Of a DNA stretch of 14,638 bases, positions 7,576 to 14,633 are shown one piece after another; position 1 is the stretch's first letter; each line of letters begins with the position of its first letter. This DNA comes from CAZPWQ01 sp964590495. GTDB taxonomy: Bacteria > Bacteroidota > Rhodothermia > Balneolales > Balneolaceae. A model generated the notes under the pieces. It was not told the DNA's origin. It searched no databases and saw only the letters and a program-made list of their open reading frames with translations. Position numbers and translations under genes: made by a program. The stretch lies in assembly GCA_964590495.1 (NCBI GenBank), contig CAZPWQ010000090.1, positions 1-14,638 on the forward strand. Direction: 5' to 3'.

Positions 7576-8054
7576 TTAAAGCAGATTCGTGTCCTTCAGA
7601 CGATCTATACTACTTGATTTATTTTCAATCACAACAATCGGTATATTGGCATCTTTCAAAACTTCGGAAATACGATGCCCGATACGGCCGTATCCGCACA
7701 CAATATAGTGTTGGCTCATGTTTTTAAGTCGTTTATTCATAGCACGCATTCGAAATAATTCACTTTCGAAAATAAGCTGTGTTGTCTGGGATGCAAGGTA
7801 CGAAATAACACCAATACTCATTATAAACAGAATCCTAGTTAATACTTGACCTGCGTCAGACAGATTTTTAGTTCAGAAAAACCTATAGTAGTAATCGTAA
7901 TAAATGTCATATAGAATCCATCAAAGAAACTCATACCATCAACCATGTTATATCCGAGGGACCCCAGGAAGAAAATAAGAAATAATATAAAGGAGGCTAA
8001 TAATAAGCGAAGCCCAATGATATTATCAATTATGTCGTTGTATAAAGTTCGCAT
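7576..8054 (-). pseudogene. Broken potassium-channel gene (two-TM pore plus N-terminal half of an RCK/TrkA-N domain), frameshifted and truncated
   Basis: Two - strand frames form one former gene. The first (8054 to 7839) encodes TM1 (about residues 15-37), a pore helix and the filter region TTIGFSEL, then runs out of frame and stops. The second, open to 7576, encodes the missing continuation: LSDAGQVLTRILFIMSIGVI (TM2) and then HYIVCGYGRIGHRISEVL, the Rossmann glycine motif of a TrkA-N/RCK domain. Adding one A to the run of five A (+ strand T-run 7865-7869) restores a continuous frame reading SELKNLSDAG. The protein then stops at TNLL, where RCK domains normally continue (GDA segment), so the C-terminal half is lost too. 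An intact relative would be a ligand-gated K+ channel of the inner membrane. The second frame could still yield a separate ATG-started fragment (7821-7576), but I consider the gene non-functional. It sits at the head of the aroC cluster, divergent from mlaE. Confidence 0.82.
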
Positions 8055-8179
8055 GAAAATAGTTTCTAAAGAACGTATTTTAACAGGCTCTTGTAATATA
8101 GGCTAAAATCACAGCGCTTGAAATGACAACCTCATATAAATTCAATAGTTTAATGATTTATTTCAGCAATAATTAATCT

Positions 8180-8917
8180 ATGGAAGCGCTAGAACAGTTA
8201 GGCAGATACAGCTTACTTTTATATCGTTCATTAAGATCGTTATATGAATTTAACACATATAAGAAAAATTTAGTTAACGAGCTGGTAAAAATAGGGTACG
8301 AATCTGTTCCAATTGTGTTCCTTACAGGAGTTTTTACCGGTGGAGTATTGACGATTCAGACTGCTTATCAGTTAAATGTAGCCTTTGTTCCTATTTCAGT
8401 TATCGGTGCCATTACTTCAGAATCTTTGCTTATAGAGCTGGCAGCTGTTATTACAAGTCTGGTACTTGCCGGAAAAGTAGGTGCCCGTATTGCAACAGAG
8501 ATTGGTACAATGCGCGTAAGCGAACAGATTGATGCTCTGGAATCAATGGGATTCAATTCGGTTTCTTTCCTGGTGCTGCCGCGGGTATTGGCGGGGATGA
8601 TTATGTTCCCGCTTCTGTATATTTTTGCCAGCGTCACAGGGATAATAGGTGGTGTATTTGCCGGCTATATTTCCGGTGCACTTCCACCGGCCGAATTTAT
8701 GGAAGGAGCACGCAGCTTTTTTTATCCGTGGGATGTAACCTTCGGAATATTGAAGGCATTTGTTTTTGGTTATATTATTACTTCGATTTCATGTTTTAAG
8801 GGTTATCATGCCAGCGGGGGAGCGGAAGGCGTGGGTACAGCCACTACACATGCTACTGTTTTAAGCTGTATTTACATATTACTGGCTGATTTCATGCTCG
8901 CCGCTATTTTTCTGTAA
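8180..8917 (+). CDS. mlaE: MlaE-type ABC transporter permease (lipid transport)
   Basis: A 245-aa inner-membrane permease of the MlaE/YrbE family, the membrane core of the MCE phospholipid transporter that maintains outer-membrane lipid asymmetry. Hydrophobic segments occur at about 42-60, 70-98, 130-165 and 188-243. The hallmark cytoplasmic coupling helix is present as GTMRVSEQIDAL (109-120), along with the family's TGVFTGGVLTIQ and AGKVGARIATE segments. The N-terminal amphipathic helix (residues 1-40) is typical. The ATG at 8180 follows a 125-bp AT-rich region shared with the divergent channel pseudogene. A loose promoter-like pair TTAACA (8080) and TAAAAT (8104) occurs there but is weak. 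The ATPase gene mlaF starts 11 bp downstream, so these are co-transcribed. Confidence 0.95.
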   Translation: MEALEQLGRYSLLLYRSLRSLYEFNTYKKNLVNELVKIGYESVPIVFLTGVFTGGVLTIQTAYQLNVAFVPISVIGAITSESLLIELAAVITSLVLAGKVGARIATEIGTMRVSEQIDALESMGFNSVSFLVLPRVLAGMIMFPLLYIFASVTGIIGGVFAGYISGALPPAEFMEGARSFFYPWDVTFGILKAFVFGYIITSISCFKGYHASGGAEGVGTATTHATVLSCIYILLADFMLAAIFL

Positions 8918-8928
8918 ATTCAATTATT

Positions 8929-9669
8929 ATGATAGAGATACGCAGTCTTACAAAAAGCTTCGGATCCAACCTTATTTGGAAGGATGTTTCTTTCAATATT
9001 GAAGATGGAGAAACAGTTGCCATTATAGGACGTTCCGGAAGTGGGAAATCGGTACTGGTTAAACATTTTAATGCCTTAATGTATCCTGATTCCGGTAAAG
9101 TGATCATTGATGGGCAAAATATATTTGAGCTGGAGTATGTTGATCTGCGCAAAATGCGGCAACGTTTCGGAATTTTATTTCAGGGTGGGGCACTTTTTGA
9201 TTCATTAAATACTTTTGAGAATATAGCATTTCCACTCCGGTACTTTACAGATTTAACTGAGAGTGAGATAGAAGATAAAGTAATTGAAGCGCTTGAAATT
9301 GTTAATCTCGCAGGTACAGGCAGTAAATCGCCCGCTGAACTGTCAGGCGGAATGCGTCGCAGGGTTGCTCTGGCCAGGGCAACGATTCTGCAGCCGGATT
9401 TTTTAATCTATGACGAACCCACCTCCGGTTTGGATCCCCAGACTTCCGAGGAGATCAATCAGCTTATTATCTCGCTGGCAGATAATCTGAATATTACTTC
9501 AATTGTAGTAACACACGATATAAACAGTGTGCTCAAAGTTGCGAGAAAAATAGTTTTTTTGGCAGATCAGGAAATGTGCTGGCATGGAACTGTCGAAGAA
9601 ATGCGAAAAAGTGAAGATGAAAAACTTTTAAATTTTGTAACAGCCAGTGAATATCAAATTAAAAAATAA
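8929..9669 (+). CDS. mlaF: MlaF-type ABC transporter ATP-binding protein
   Basis: A 246-aa ATPase subunit that powers the MlaE permease from the cytoplasmic face. All nucleotide-binding motifs are intact: Walker A GRSGSGKS (34-41), Q-loop Gln85 in the family-typical GILFQGGALFDSLN, ABC signature LSGGM (138-142) followed by the RRR of MlaF/Mkl proteins, Walker B FLIYDE (158-163), D-loop SGLDP and the H-loop His196 in VVTHD. Length fits the family. It lies between mlaE (11 bp) and mlaD (11 bp) in the expected order. Confidence 0.96.
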   Translation: MIEIRSLTKSFGSNLIWKDVSFNIEDGETVAIIGRSGSGKSVLVKHFNALMYPDSGKVIIDGQNIFELEYVDLRKMRQRFGILFQGGALFDSLNTFENIAFPLRYFTDLTESEIEDKVIEALEIVNLAGTGSKSPAELSGGMRRRVALARATILQPDFLIYDEPTSGLDPQTSEEINQLIISLADNLNITSIVVTHDINSVLKVARKIVFLADQEMCWHGTVEEMRKSEDEKLLNFVTASEYQIKK

Positions 9670-9670
9670 C

Positions 9671-9675
9671 AGGAG
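9671..9675 (+). promoter_or_regulatory. Strong Shine-Dalgarno that decides the TTG start of mlaD
   Basis: AGGAG lies five bases before a TTG codon at 9681, directly after the mlaF stop. It is one of the few canonical ribosome binding sites in the window and supports the unusual TTG start over the TTG at 9690. Confidence 0.7.
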
Positions 9676-9680
9676 ATAGT

Positions 9681-10613
9681 TTGACAAATTTGAGTAACGA
9701 GTTAAAAGTAGCACTAACTATTCTGGCAGCCCTCTTATTGGGATTTGCAGGATACCGTGTAATGAGTGATCTGCCTGTTTTGCGGCAGTCAAAGATTATT
9801 TATACCTATTTTGAACGAGCAGATGGTCTGACAGCAGGTAATTATATCACTATAAACGGGGTTAAGGTAGGTTCTGTAAAAAGGCTGGAGTTAACCGGCG
9901 GTGACAGCGTCAGAGTTACTCTTAGCTTTGATTTGAATATGGAAGTTCCTCAGGGCTCTGTTGCCCTGATTGAATCATCCGGGTTATTGGATGAAAAAGC
10001 TATAACAATACATCGGGGCACATCGTCTGAAGAGGTGCCTTATGGAGGAACGATAAAGGGCGTTTATCGGGGGGGTATGATGGAAACACTGAAAAATGAA
10101 GGAGAGAAGATTAGTGAAGATGTTACCCAGTCGTTTGAGCAACTGAATCAATTGCTGGCAGAGTTGAATGAAGTGATGACCGGGGAAAACAGAGGCAAGG
10201 TTGAGCAGGTACTTACCAACCTGCAATCGACCACAAATGAAATTTCAGGTATTTTTCAACATCGTCGTGAAGAGTTGGAATCAAGTATTCACCATGCACA
10301 GCGGTTTTTAGCAAATCTGGATACGGTGAGTACCGACAATAAATCACGTGTAGACAGTGTACTTACCGGCATGGAAAGTTCACTTACGGAAATTAAAACG
10401 TTAAGCCAAAATCTGAGTCAGTCAAACGACCAGTTGCAACAAATTTTAGGCAAGATTAACAATGGCGAGGGCAGCCTGGGCGAGCTGGTTAATAATCCTG
10501 CTCTGTATAACAACCTTGAGAGTCTTACGGCAAACATGGATTCACTTGTGCAAAATATCAACAGGGACCCCCGGAAATACCTGAAACACATGCGTTTGAT
10601 TGAGGTATTTTAA
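9681..10613 (+). CDS. mlaD: MlaD/MCE-domain protein (lipid-transporter substrate-binding subunit)
   Basis: A 310-aa MCE-family protein anchored by one N-terminal transmembrane helix (about residues 9-27) with the rest in the periplasm. The MCE domain spans about 38-130 (YFERADGLTAGNYITINGVK, VALIESSGLLDEKAI), the ring-forming unit through which lipids pass. Residues 140-295 form a long, Glu/Gln-rich helical or coiled-coil region, and the tail NGEGSLGELVNNPALYNNLE then DPRKYLK is a pattern seen in FCB-group MCE proteins. It is longer than the E. coli MlaD of about 180 aa. Translation starts at TTG with a good ribosome binding site. It completes an mlaEFD operon; mlaB and mlaC homologues are not present here. 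Confidence 0.93.
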   Translation: MTNLSNELKVALTILAALLLGFAGYRVMSDLPVLRQSKIIYTYFERADGLTAGNYITINGVKVGSVKRLELTGGDSVRVTLSFDLNMEVPQGSVALIESSGLLDEKAITIHRGTSSEEVPYGGTIKGVYRGGMMETLKNEGEKISEDVTQSFEQLNQLLAELNEVMTGENRGKVEQVLTNLQSTTNEISGIFQHRREELESSIHHAQRFLANLDTVSTDNKSRVDSVLTGMESSLTEIKTLSQNLSQSNDQLQQILGKINNGEGSLGELVNNPALYNNLESLTANMDSLVQNINRDPRKYLKHMRLIEVF

Positions 10614-10676
10614 ATAACCTGCTGGGTACTGTAATTTATAGCAATACATTTCGTTCCATATTGTTTAACAGATTAA

Positions 10677-10707
10677 TTGCTCTTAGGAAGGGCTTCTTGT
10701 ATATTTG
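10677..10707 (+). promoter_or_regulatory. Probable Bacteroidota-type promoter for the PpiD-like gene
   Basis: TTG (10677-10679), a 20-nt spacer and TATATTTG (10700-10707) match the Bacteroidota sigma consensus (TTTG, 19-21 nt, TAnnTTTG). It lies in the 165-bp gap after mlaD, about 70 bp before the ATG of the next gene, which suggests that this gene is transcribed separately from mlaEFD. Confidence 0.45.
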
Positions 10708-10778
10708 GAAGCTTGTGTTTCGAGCATGAGATTCAACCGATTTACTAATAATTAAGAAGCAGATGTGAGGTTTATTAT

Positions 10779-12557
10779 ATGGGTGTAATGGAAAGAATGA
10801 GAAAGAACACCGGAGTTATCTTATGGGTTCTTATCCTTTCATTCGGAGTTTTATGGGTACTTGCCGATACGCAGTTTTTTGATGCTATTCAGCGGGGGCC
10901 GAGTTCTCTCGGCCAGGTAAATGGCGAACCGATTTCCCTGGAAGAATACAACAACCGGATTAGTTATTTTATGGAACAGCATTCTGAACAATCGGGACAG
11001 TCTGCAGATGCTGAACAAAGAGCTGATTTTGAACAGCAGGCCTGGGATGAACTGGTAACCAGCAAATTGTTGGAGCAGAAAATGGATGAGCTGGGTATCG
11101 CTGTAACGGATCAGGAGGTAGTGGAGATGGTAACCGGTGAAAATCCGGATCAGTTTATCCGGCAGCAATTTGCCCGTGAGGACGGAACTATTGATCGTGT
11201 GGCACTGCAATCTGCTATAGAATCACCCGAAAACAGGCAGCTCTGGATTGCTATTGAACAACAGTTGCGGCAGAAACGCCGCCAGCAAAAAATGAGTAAT
11301 TATTTGCAGGCAGCGATGGAAGTCGGCAGTTATGAAGTTGAACAGGAATATATTCGCAGAAATACTACAGCCGATATTTCCTATGTTCGGTTTCCATATT
11401 CTGAAATTTCCGCTGATGAAATATCCGTCACTGAATCCGATTTGCGATCTTATTATAACAATAATCGAAATAAATACCAGCGGAATAGATCATATCGATT
11501 CGAATATGTCGGTTTTGACAAAACGCCGACCAGCGAAGATACAACCCGTACAGTAAATGAAATCACAGATCTCAGAAGTCAATTTGCCGAGGCAGAGAAC
11601 GACTCGCTGTTCCTGACCCGTTATCAATCTTCTACTTCATATGATCAACGAACTGTTGTAAAAGAGGAAATCCGGGATTTGTATCGTCCGGTTATTGATG
11701 TGGAACCGGGCCAGGTAACTGAAGTGATCAGCGATAACAGTGGAAGGCTTTACCTGCTTAAAAATGTGGATGAAACACAGAACGAAATTACATTTGTGGT
11801 TTTCAGCCTTGATATCAGGGCCGATCCGATTACAACTATCGATCAGCGTGCTGAAGATGCTGATGATTTCAGTTTTTTCGCTGAAGAAGAAGGTTTTATA
11901 GAAGAAGCTGAACAAAGAGGCTATGAAATCCAGAATGCTTCAGCTACAGAAGGTAATAATTTTATACCCGGTATCGGACAAAGCCGTCAGATTTTAACTT
12001 TCCTGGAATCAGCCTATGAAGGGAAGATTTCCCAGCCGCTCGAACTTTCAAACCAATTTGTTGTCATAAGACTCAACGAGATTGTACCGGAAGGCGCGCG
12101 TCCTTTTGAAGAGGTTGAAGATCAGATTCGCACGACCGTTACTATTAACAAGCGAAAAGAAGCAGTCAAACAACGCGTAGAAGACCTGCTTGGGAGCGAT
12201 AATGATTTGGAAGCTTTGGCTGCTGCCAGTGGAAAACAGGTAAGCACCGTTGAAACCCTGGCTATGAATGCTACTAATATGGGAGATGCAGGACGTGAAC
12301 CTATGGTTATAGGTGCTATTTTTAAGCTGGATGCAGGAGAACAGTCCGGAATAATTGAAGGTAATAATGCCGCGTTTGTAGTTCGTGTGGATAATAAAAA
12401 TCATGCTGATGCAGCTAGTCTTAGTGATTCACAGCGATCACAAATTCGCCGTCAGTTGCAACAACAGAAAAACGCGGCTTTTATGGAAATCTGGGTTGAA
12501 GAACTCAAAGAAGAAGCCGATATCGAGGATTATCGTTCTCAGGTTCTTCGTGGTTAA
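10779..12557 (+). CDS. PpiD/SurA-like membrane-anchored periplasmic chaperone, parvulin domain not recognisable
   Basis: A 592-aa protein with a short cytoplasmic N terminus (MGVMERMRKNTG), one transmembrane helix (about residues 12-29) and a large periplasmic part, the layout of PpiD. Residues about 44-195 match the SurA_N/PpiD chaperone region (GQVNGEPISLEEYNNRISY, then WDELVTSKLLEQKMDELGI, where a conserved helix recruits client proteins). The C-terminal section (about 405-592) contains the PpiD-like EGKISQPLELSNQFVVIRL segment. PpiD-type proteins assist folding of exported and outer-membrane proteins at the translocon exit. Between the two parts I cannot find the usual parvulin PPIase core (HILI, then GGDLGWF-like motifs), so it is probably a chaperone without isomerase activity. 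The ATG follows GAGG (10767-10770) at 8-nt spacing. It has its own candidate promoter and a strong terminator, so it is likely monocistronic. ppiD would be a fitting symbol if confirmed. Confidence 0.85.
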   Translation: MGVMERMRKNTGVILWVLILSFGVLWVLADTQFFDAIQRGPSSLGQVNGEPISLEEYNNRISYFMEQHSEQSGQSADAEQRADFEQQAWDELVTSKLLEQKMDELGIAVTDQEVVEMVTGENPDQFIRQQFAREDGTIDRVALQSAIESPENRQLWIAIEQQLRQKRRQQKMSNYLQAAMEVGSYEVEQEYIRRNTTADISYVRFPYSEISADEISVTESDLRSYYNNNRNKYQRNRSYRFEYVGFDKTPTSEDTTRTVNEITDLRSQFAEAENDSLFLTRYQSSTSYDQRTVVKEEIRDLYRPVIDVEPGQVTEVISDNSGRLYLLKNVDETQNEITFVVFSLDIRADPITTIDQRAEDADDFSFFAEEEGFIEEAEQRGYEIQNASATEGNNFIPGIGQSRQILTFLESAYEGKISQPLELSNQFVVIRLNEIVPEGARPFEEVEDQIRTTVTINKRKEAVKQRVEDLLGSDNDLEALAAASGKQVSTVETLAMNATNMGDAGREPMVIGAIFKLDAGEQSGIIEGNNAAFVVRVDNKNHADAASLSDSQRSQIRRQLQQQKNAAFMEIWVEELKEEADIEDYRSQVLRG

Positions 12558-12580
12558 GGTTGAAATAATATAATTATCAG

Positions 12581-12612
12581 AGGGCAAGAAGGAATTCTTC
12601 TTGCCCTTTTTT
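12581..12612 (+). terminator. Rho-independent terminator after the PpiD-like gene
   Basis: An 11-bp stem (AGGGCAAGAAG at 12581-12591 with CTTCTTGCCCT at 12597-12607) with a 5-nt loop is followed by six T residues (12607-12612). It lies 24 bp past the stop codon. Confidence 0.92.
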
Positions 12613-12688
12613 GTTTAAATATATCACCTGAGTTATTCATATAAATGAAGTCCCGCAAAAGAATCTGAATATTAATACCAGTTCAGCA

Positions 12689-13822
12689 TTGGATAAGGAA
12701 CAGGAATATAACGAGACGGATCGCAAATGGATGAAATTTGCACTCGAACTTGCTCAACGGGGTTCGGGATATGTGTCTCCCAATCCCATGGTCGGCTGTG
12801 TTATTGTATCAAAGGATGGAAAAAAAATAGGGCAGGGTTATCACGAGCGTTACGGGCAGGCACATGCCGAACAAAATGCCGTCGATTCGGTTGTCAACGA
12901 GAAACTGCTTGAGGGCGCGACAGTCTATGTGAATTTAGAACCCTGTGCTCATCATGGTAATACCCCGCCCTGTTGTGAAATGCTTTCTGAGTTTCCACTG
13001 CAAAGGGTCGTGGTGGCTATGGAAGATCCTACTCCGAAAGTAGCAGGTAAAGGCATTGAGCATTTACGTGAACATGATATCACGGTGGATGTAGGACTTA
13101 TGAAAAAACAGGCAGAGAGGCTTAATGAGTTTTTTCTGCATTATCATGCCTATAACCGGCCGTTTGTTACTCTAAAGATTGCCCAAACACTGGATGGCTA
13201 TATTGCGGCTCCGGATGGTTCATCGGAGTGGATAAGCAGCATTGAATCAAGAACACTGGTCCATGACTGGCGTACCAGATATGATGCTGTGATGGTTGGC
13301 AGAAATACGGCATTGTTGGATAACCCGCGTCTTACTGTTCGCCACGTTGAAGGAAGGCAACCCCGGCGTGTGGTTATAGACGGCCCATTTGACTTGCCGC
13401 GTGATTTAAACATATTCACCGATCAGTATGAAGAGAAAACTATTGTTATCACCCACAATAAAGAGAAATTTGAGAAAGAGGCGGACCCCATGCTCAGCAT
13501 GTTGCAATCGGACTATTTCCGTGGAAAAACTCTACTCACAGATCAGAAAGATAATCACACAGATCTGGATCATGCACTTCGGGAGTTAGGAAAATTACCT
13601 TTGACATCCATTCTAGTGGAAGCGGGACAAAACCTGGCTTCAGCTCTGTTGCGCGAACGGCTGGTCGAGAAAGTGGAATGTTTTGTGGCACCGAAGATGC
13701 TGGGCGGCGGAACCCGCTCTGTATTGGGATTGGAGATTGATCATATGTCGGAAATCCTCGAATTCCGTGAGGTAAAATGGCGACAAATAGGCAATGATCT
13801 CCTTTTCAGTGGTTATTTGTGA
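12689..13822 (+). CDS. ribD: RibD, bifunctional diaminohydroxyphosphoribosylaminopyrimidine deaminase / 5-amino-6-(5-phosphoribosylamino)uracil reductase
   Basis: A 377-aa cytoplasmic enzyme for the second and third steps of riboflavin synthesis. The N-terminal zinc deaminase domain (about 10-150) has SPNPMVGCVIV, the HAE motif (His59, Glu61) and the zinc cysteines Cys86 and Cys95 in EPCAHHGNTPPCC. The C-terminal NADPH-dependent reductase domain (about 155-377) shows RPFVTLKIAQTLDGYIA, SEWISS, DAVMVGRNTALLDNPRLTVR and the VEAGQNLASALL segment. Both halves look complete. The start is uncertain: a TTG at 12689 is the only candidate that keeps the conserved D-R-K-W-M helix; the next ATG (12731) would cut it. 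No clear ribosome binding site is seen, and no FMN riboswitch is recognisable in the 76 bp after the terminator. ribE follows after 147 bp. Confidence 0.95.
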   Translation: MDKEQEYNETDRKWMKFALELAQRGSGYVSPNPMVGCVIVSKDGKKIGQGYHERYGQAHAEQNAVDSVVNEKLLEGATVYVNLEPCAHHGNTPPCCEMLSEFPLQRVVVAMEDPTPKVAGKGIEHLREHDITVDVGLMKKQAERLNEFFLHYHAYNRPFVTLKIAQTLDGYIAAPDGSSEWISSIESRTLVHDWRTRYDAVMVGRNTALLDNPRLTVRHVEGRQPRRVVIDGPFDLPRDLNIFTDQYEEKTIVITHNKEKFEKEADPMLSMLQSDYFRGKTLLTDQKDNHTDLDHALRELGKLPLTSILVEAGQNLASALLRERLVEKVECFVAPKMLGGGTRSVLGLEIDHMSEILEFREVKWRQIGNDLLFSGYL

Positions 13823-13845
13823 TTTTGTTATTAGTCCGACTTCAC

Positions 13846-13878
13846 AGATCCGCAAAGTTTTTAAAACTTTGCGGATCT
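13846..13878. repeat. Perfect 16-bp-arm palindrome between ribD and ribE (terminator or REP-like element)
   Basis: The arms 13846-13861 and 13863-13878 are exact reverse complements around a single T, so the RNA would form a long hairpin with a small TTTTTAAAA-derived loop. It starts 24 bp after ribD. The following T-run is short (CCCTTTT), so it is only a moderate + strand terminator. Palindromes of this shape, with a central AAAGTTTT and AAAACTTT core, recur between genes in many Bacteroidota genomes; whether this one is repeated cannot be seen within one window. Confidence 0.8.
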
Positions 13879-13969
13879 CCCTTTTATAAAGAAATTCTAC
13901 TCTTTTTTTATATTGTTAATGGATCAGAATTCCAACATCGGAAATTTCATAACGTACTAACTACATTTC

Positions 13970-14563
13970 ATGTTTACAGGCATTATTCAGGAAATCGGCA
14001 CCATAAACCATGTAAAGGAGCTTGACGGAGGCAGAGAGCTTAAGGTAGTCTGCGGATTTGCTGATGAAGTAAAAATTGACCAAAGCATCAGTATAAATGG
14101 TGTCTGCCATACGGTGACAGCCCATGACAGTAATAGTTTCACAGTACAGAGTGTTGAAGAAACCCTCCGCAAAACCAATATAGGCGACCTGACAGAGCGG
14201 TCACCTGTAAATCTGGAGCGTTCCCTGCGTCCCGATCAGCTTCTCGACGGACATCTTGTGCAGGGTCATATCGATGCAACCGGTACTATTGTGGAGATAC
14301 TCAAAGAAGGTACCGATAAGCTGTTTACGATAGAATATCCCGAAGAACATGCAGGCCTTATTGTCGGCCGGGGGAGTATAGCAGTTGACGGTATCAGTCT
14401 GACAATTGCTGAAGAGGAAAAATCAAGATTTACAGTGGCGATTATTCCCCACACTCTGGAGCATACCAATTTAAGGAGTAAAAAAGAGGGAGATACTGTT
14501 AATCTGGAATTTGATATTCTGGGAAAATACGTGGTAAAATATCTAAACCGGCGCGATCAATAG
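13970..14563 (+). CDS. ribE: RibE, riboflavin synthase alpha subunit
   Basis: A 197-aa enzyme that converts two 6,7-dimethyl-8-ribityllumazine molecules into riboflavin and a pyrimidine by-product, working as a trimer in the cytoplasm. It has the classical start MFTGIIQEIG and two tandem lumazine-binding beta-barrels (about 1-97 and 98-190). Matching signatures are SINGVCHTVT (41-50) in the first barrel and GSIAVDGISLTI (135-146) in the second, with the linker LLDGHLVQGHID between them. The C-terminal helix KYVVKYLNR that mediates trimer contacts is present. The ATG at 13970 gives the conserved N terminus exactly. It follows ribD after 147 bp that include a strong palindrome, so transcription may be partly separate. 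Confidence 0.97.
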   Translation: MFTGIIQEIGTINHVKELDGGRELKVVCGFADEVKIDQSISINGVCHTVTAHDSNSFTVQSVEETLRKTNIGDLTERSPVNLERSLRPDQLLDGHLVQGHIDATGTIVEILKEGTDKLFTIEYPEEHAGLIVGRGSIAVDGISLTIAEEEKSRFTVAIIPHTLEHTNLRSKKEGDTVNLEFDILGKYVVKYLNRRDQ

Positions 14564-14603
14564 TGGTAGCCGGTATTCTGCTGCTGTCCTGTCCTGATAT
14601 AGG

Positions 14604-14633
14604 TTGACCGTTTTTTGAGTGTACAAATATATA
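14604..14633 (+). promoter_or_regulatory. Possible promoter at the right edge
   Basis: TTGACC (14604-14609), an 18-nt spacer and TATATA (14628-14633) resemble a sigma-70 promoter pointing out of the window. The area is AT-rich and the gene it might serve is not visible, so this is a weak call. Confidence 0.25.

Noticed and set aside
7576..7821. Independent small gene for a TrkA-N-like protein
   Set aside because: Its ATG is an internal methionine within TM2 of the channel, and the upstream frame continues the same protein after a one-base correction, so it is a piece of the broken gene.
8055..8179. Clear divergent promoters between the channel relic and mlaE
   Set aside because: Only loose AT-rich matches (TTAACA/TAAAAT with 18-nt spacing) are present; not strong enough to list as a separate feature.
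12613..12688. FMN riboswitch before ribD
   Set aside because: The region is only 76 bp and shows none of the conserved RFN helices or the typical AGGGTGAAATTCCC-like blocks.
14624..14631. TATATTTG on the - strand at the right edge
   Set aside because: It matches the -7 consensus, but the -33 part would lie outside the window and it would only transcribe antisense to ribE.
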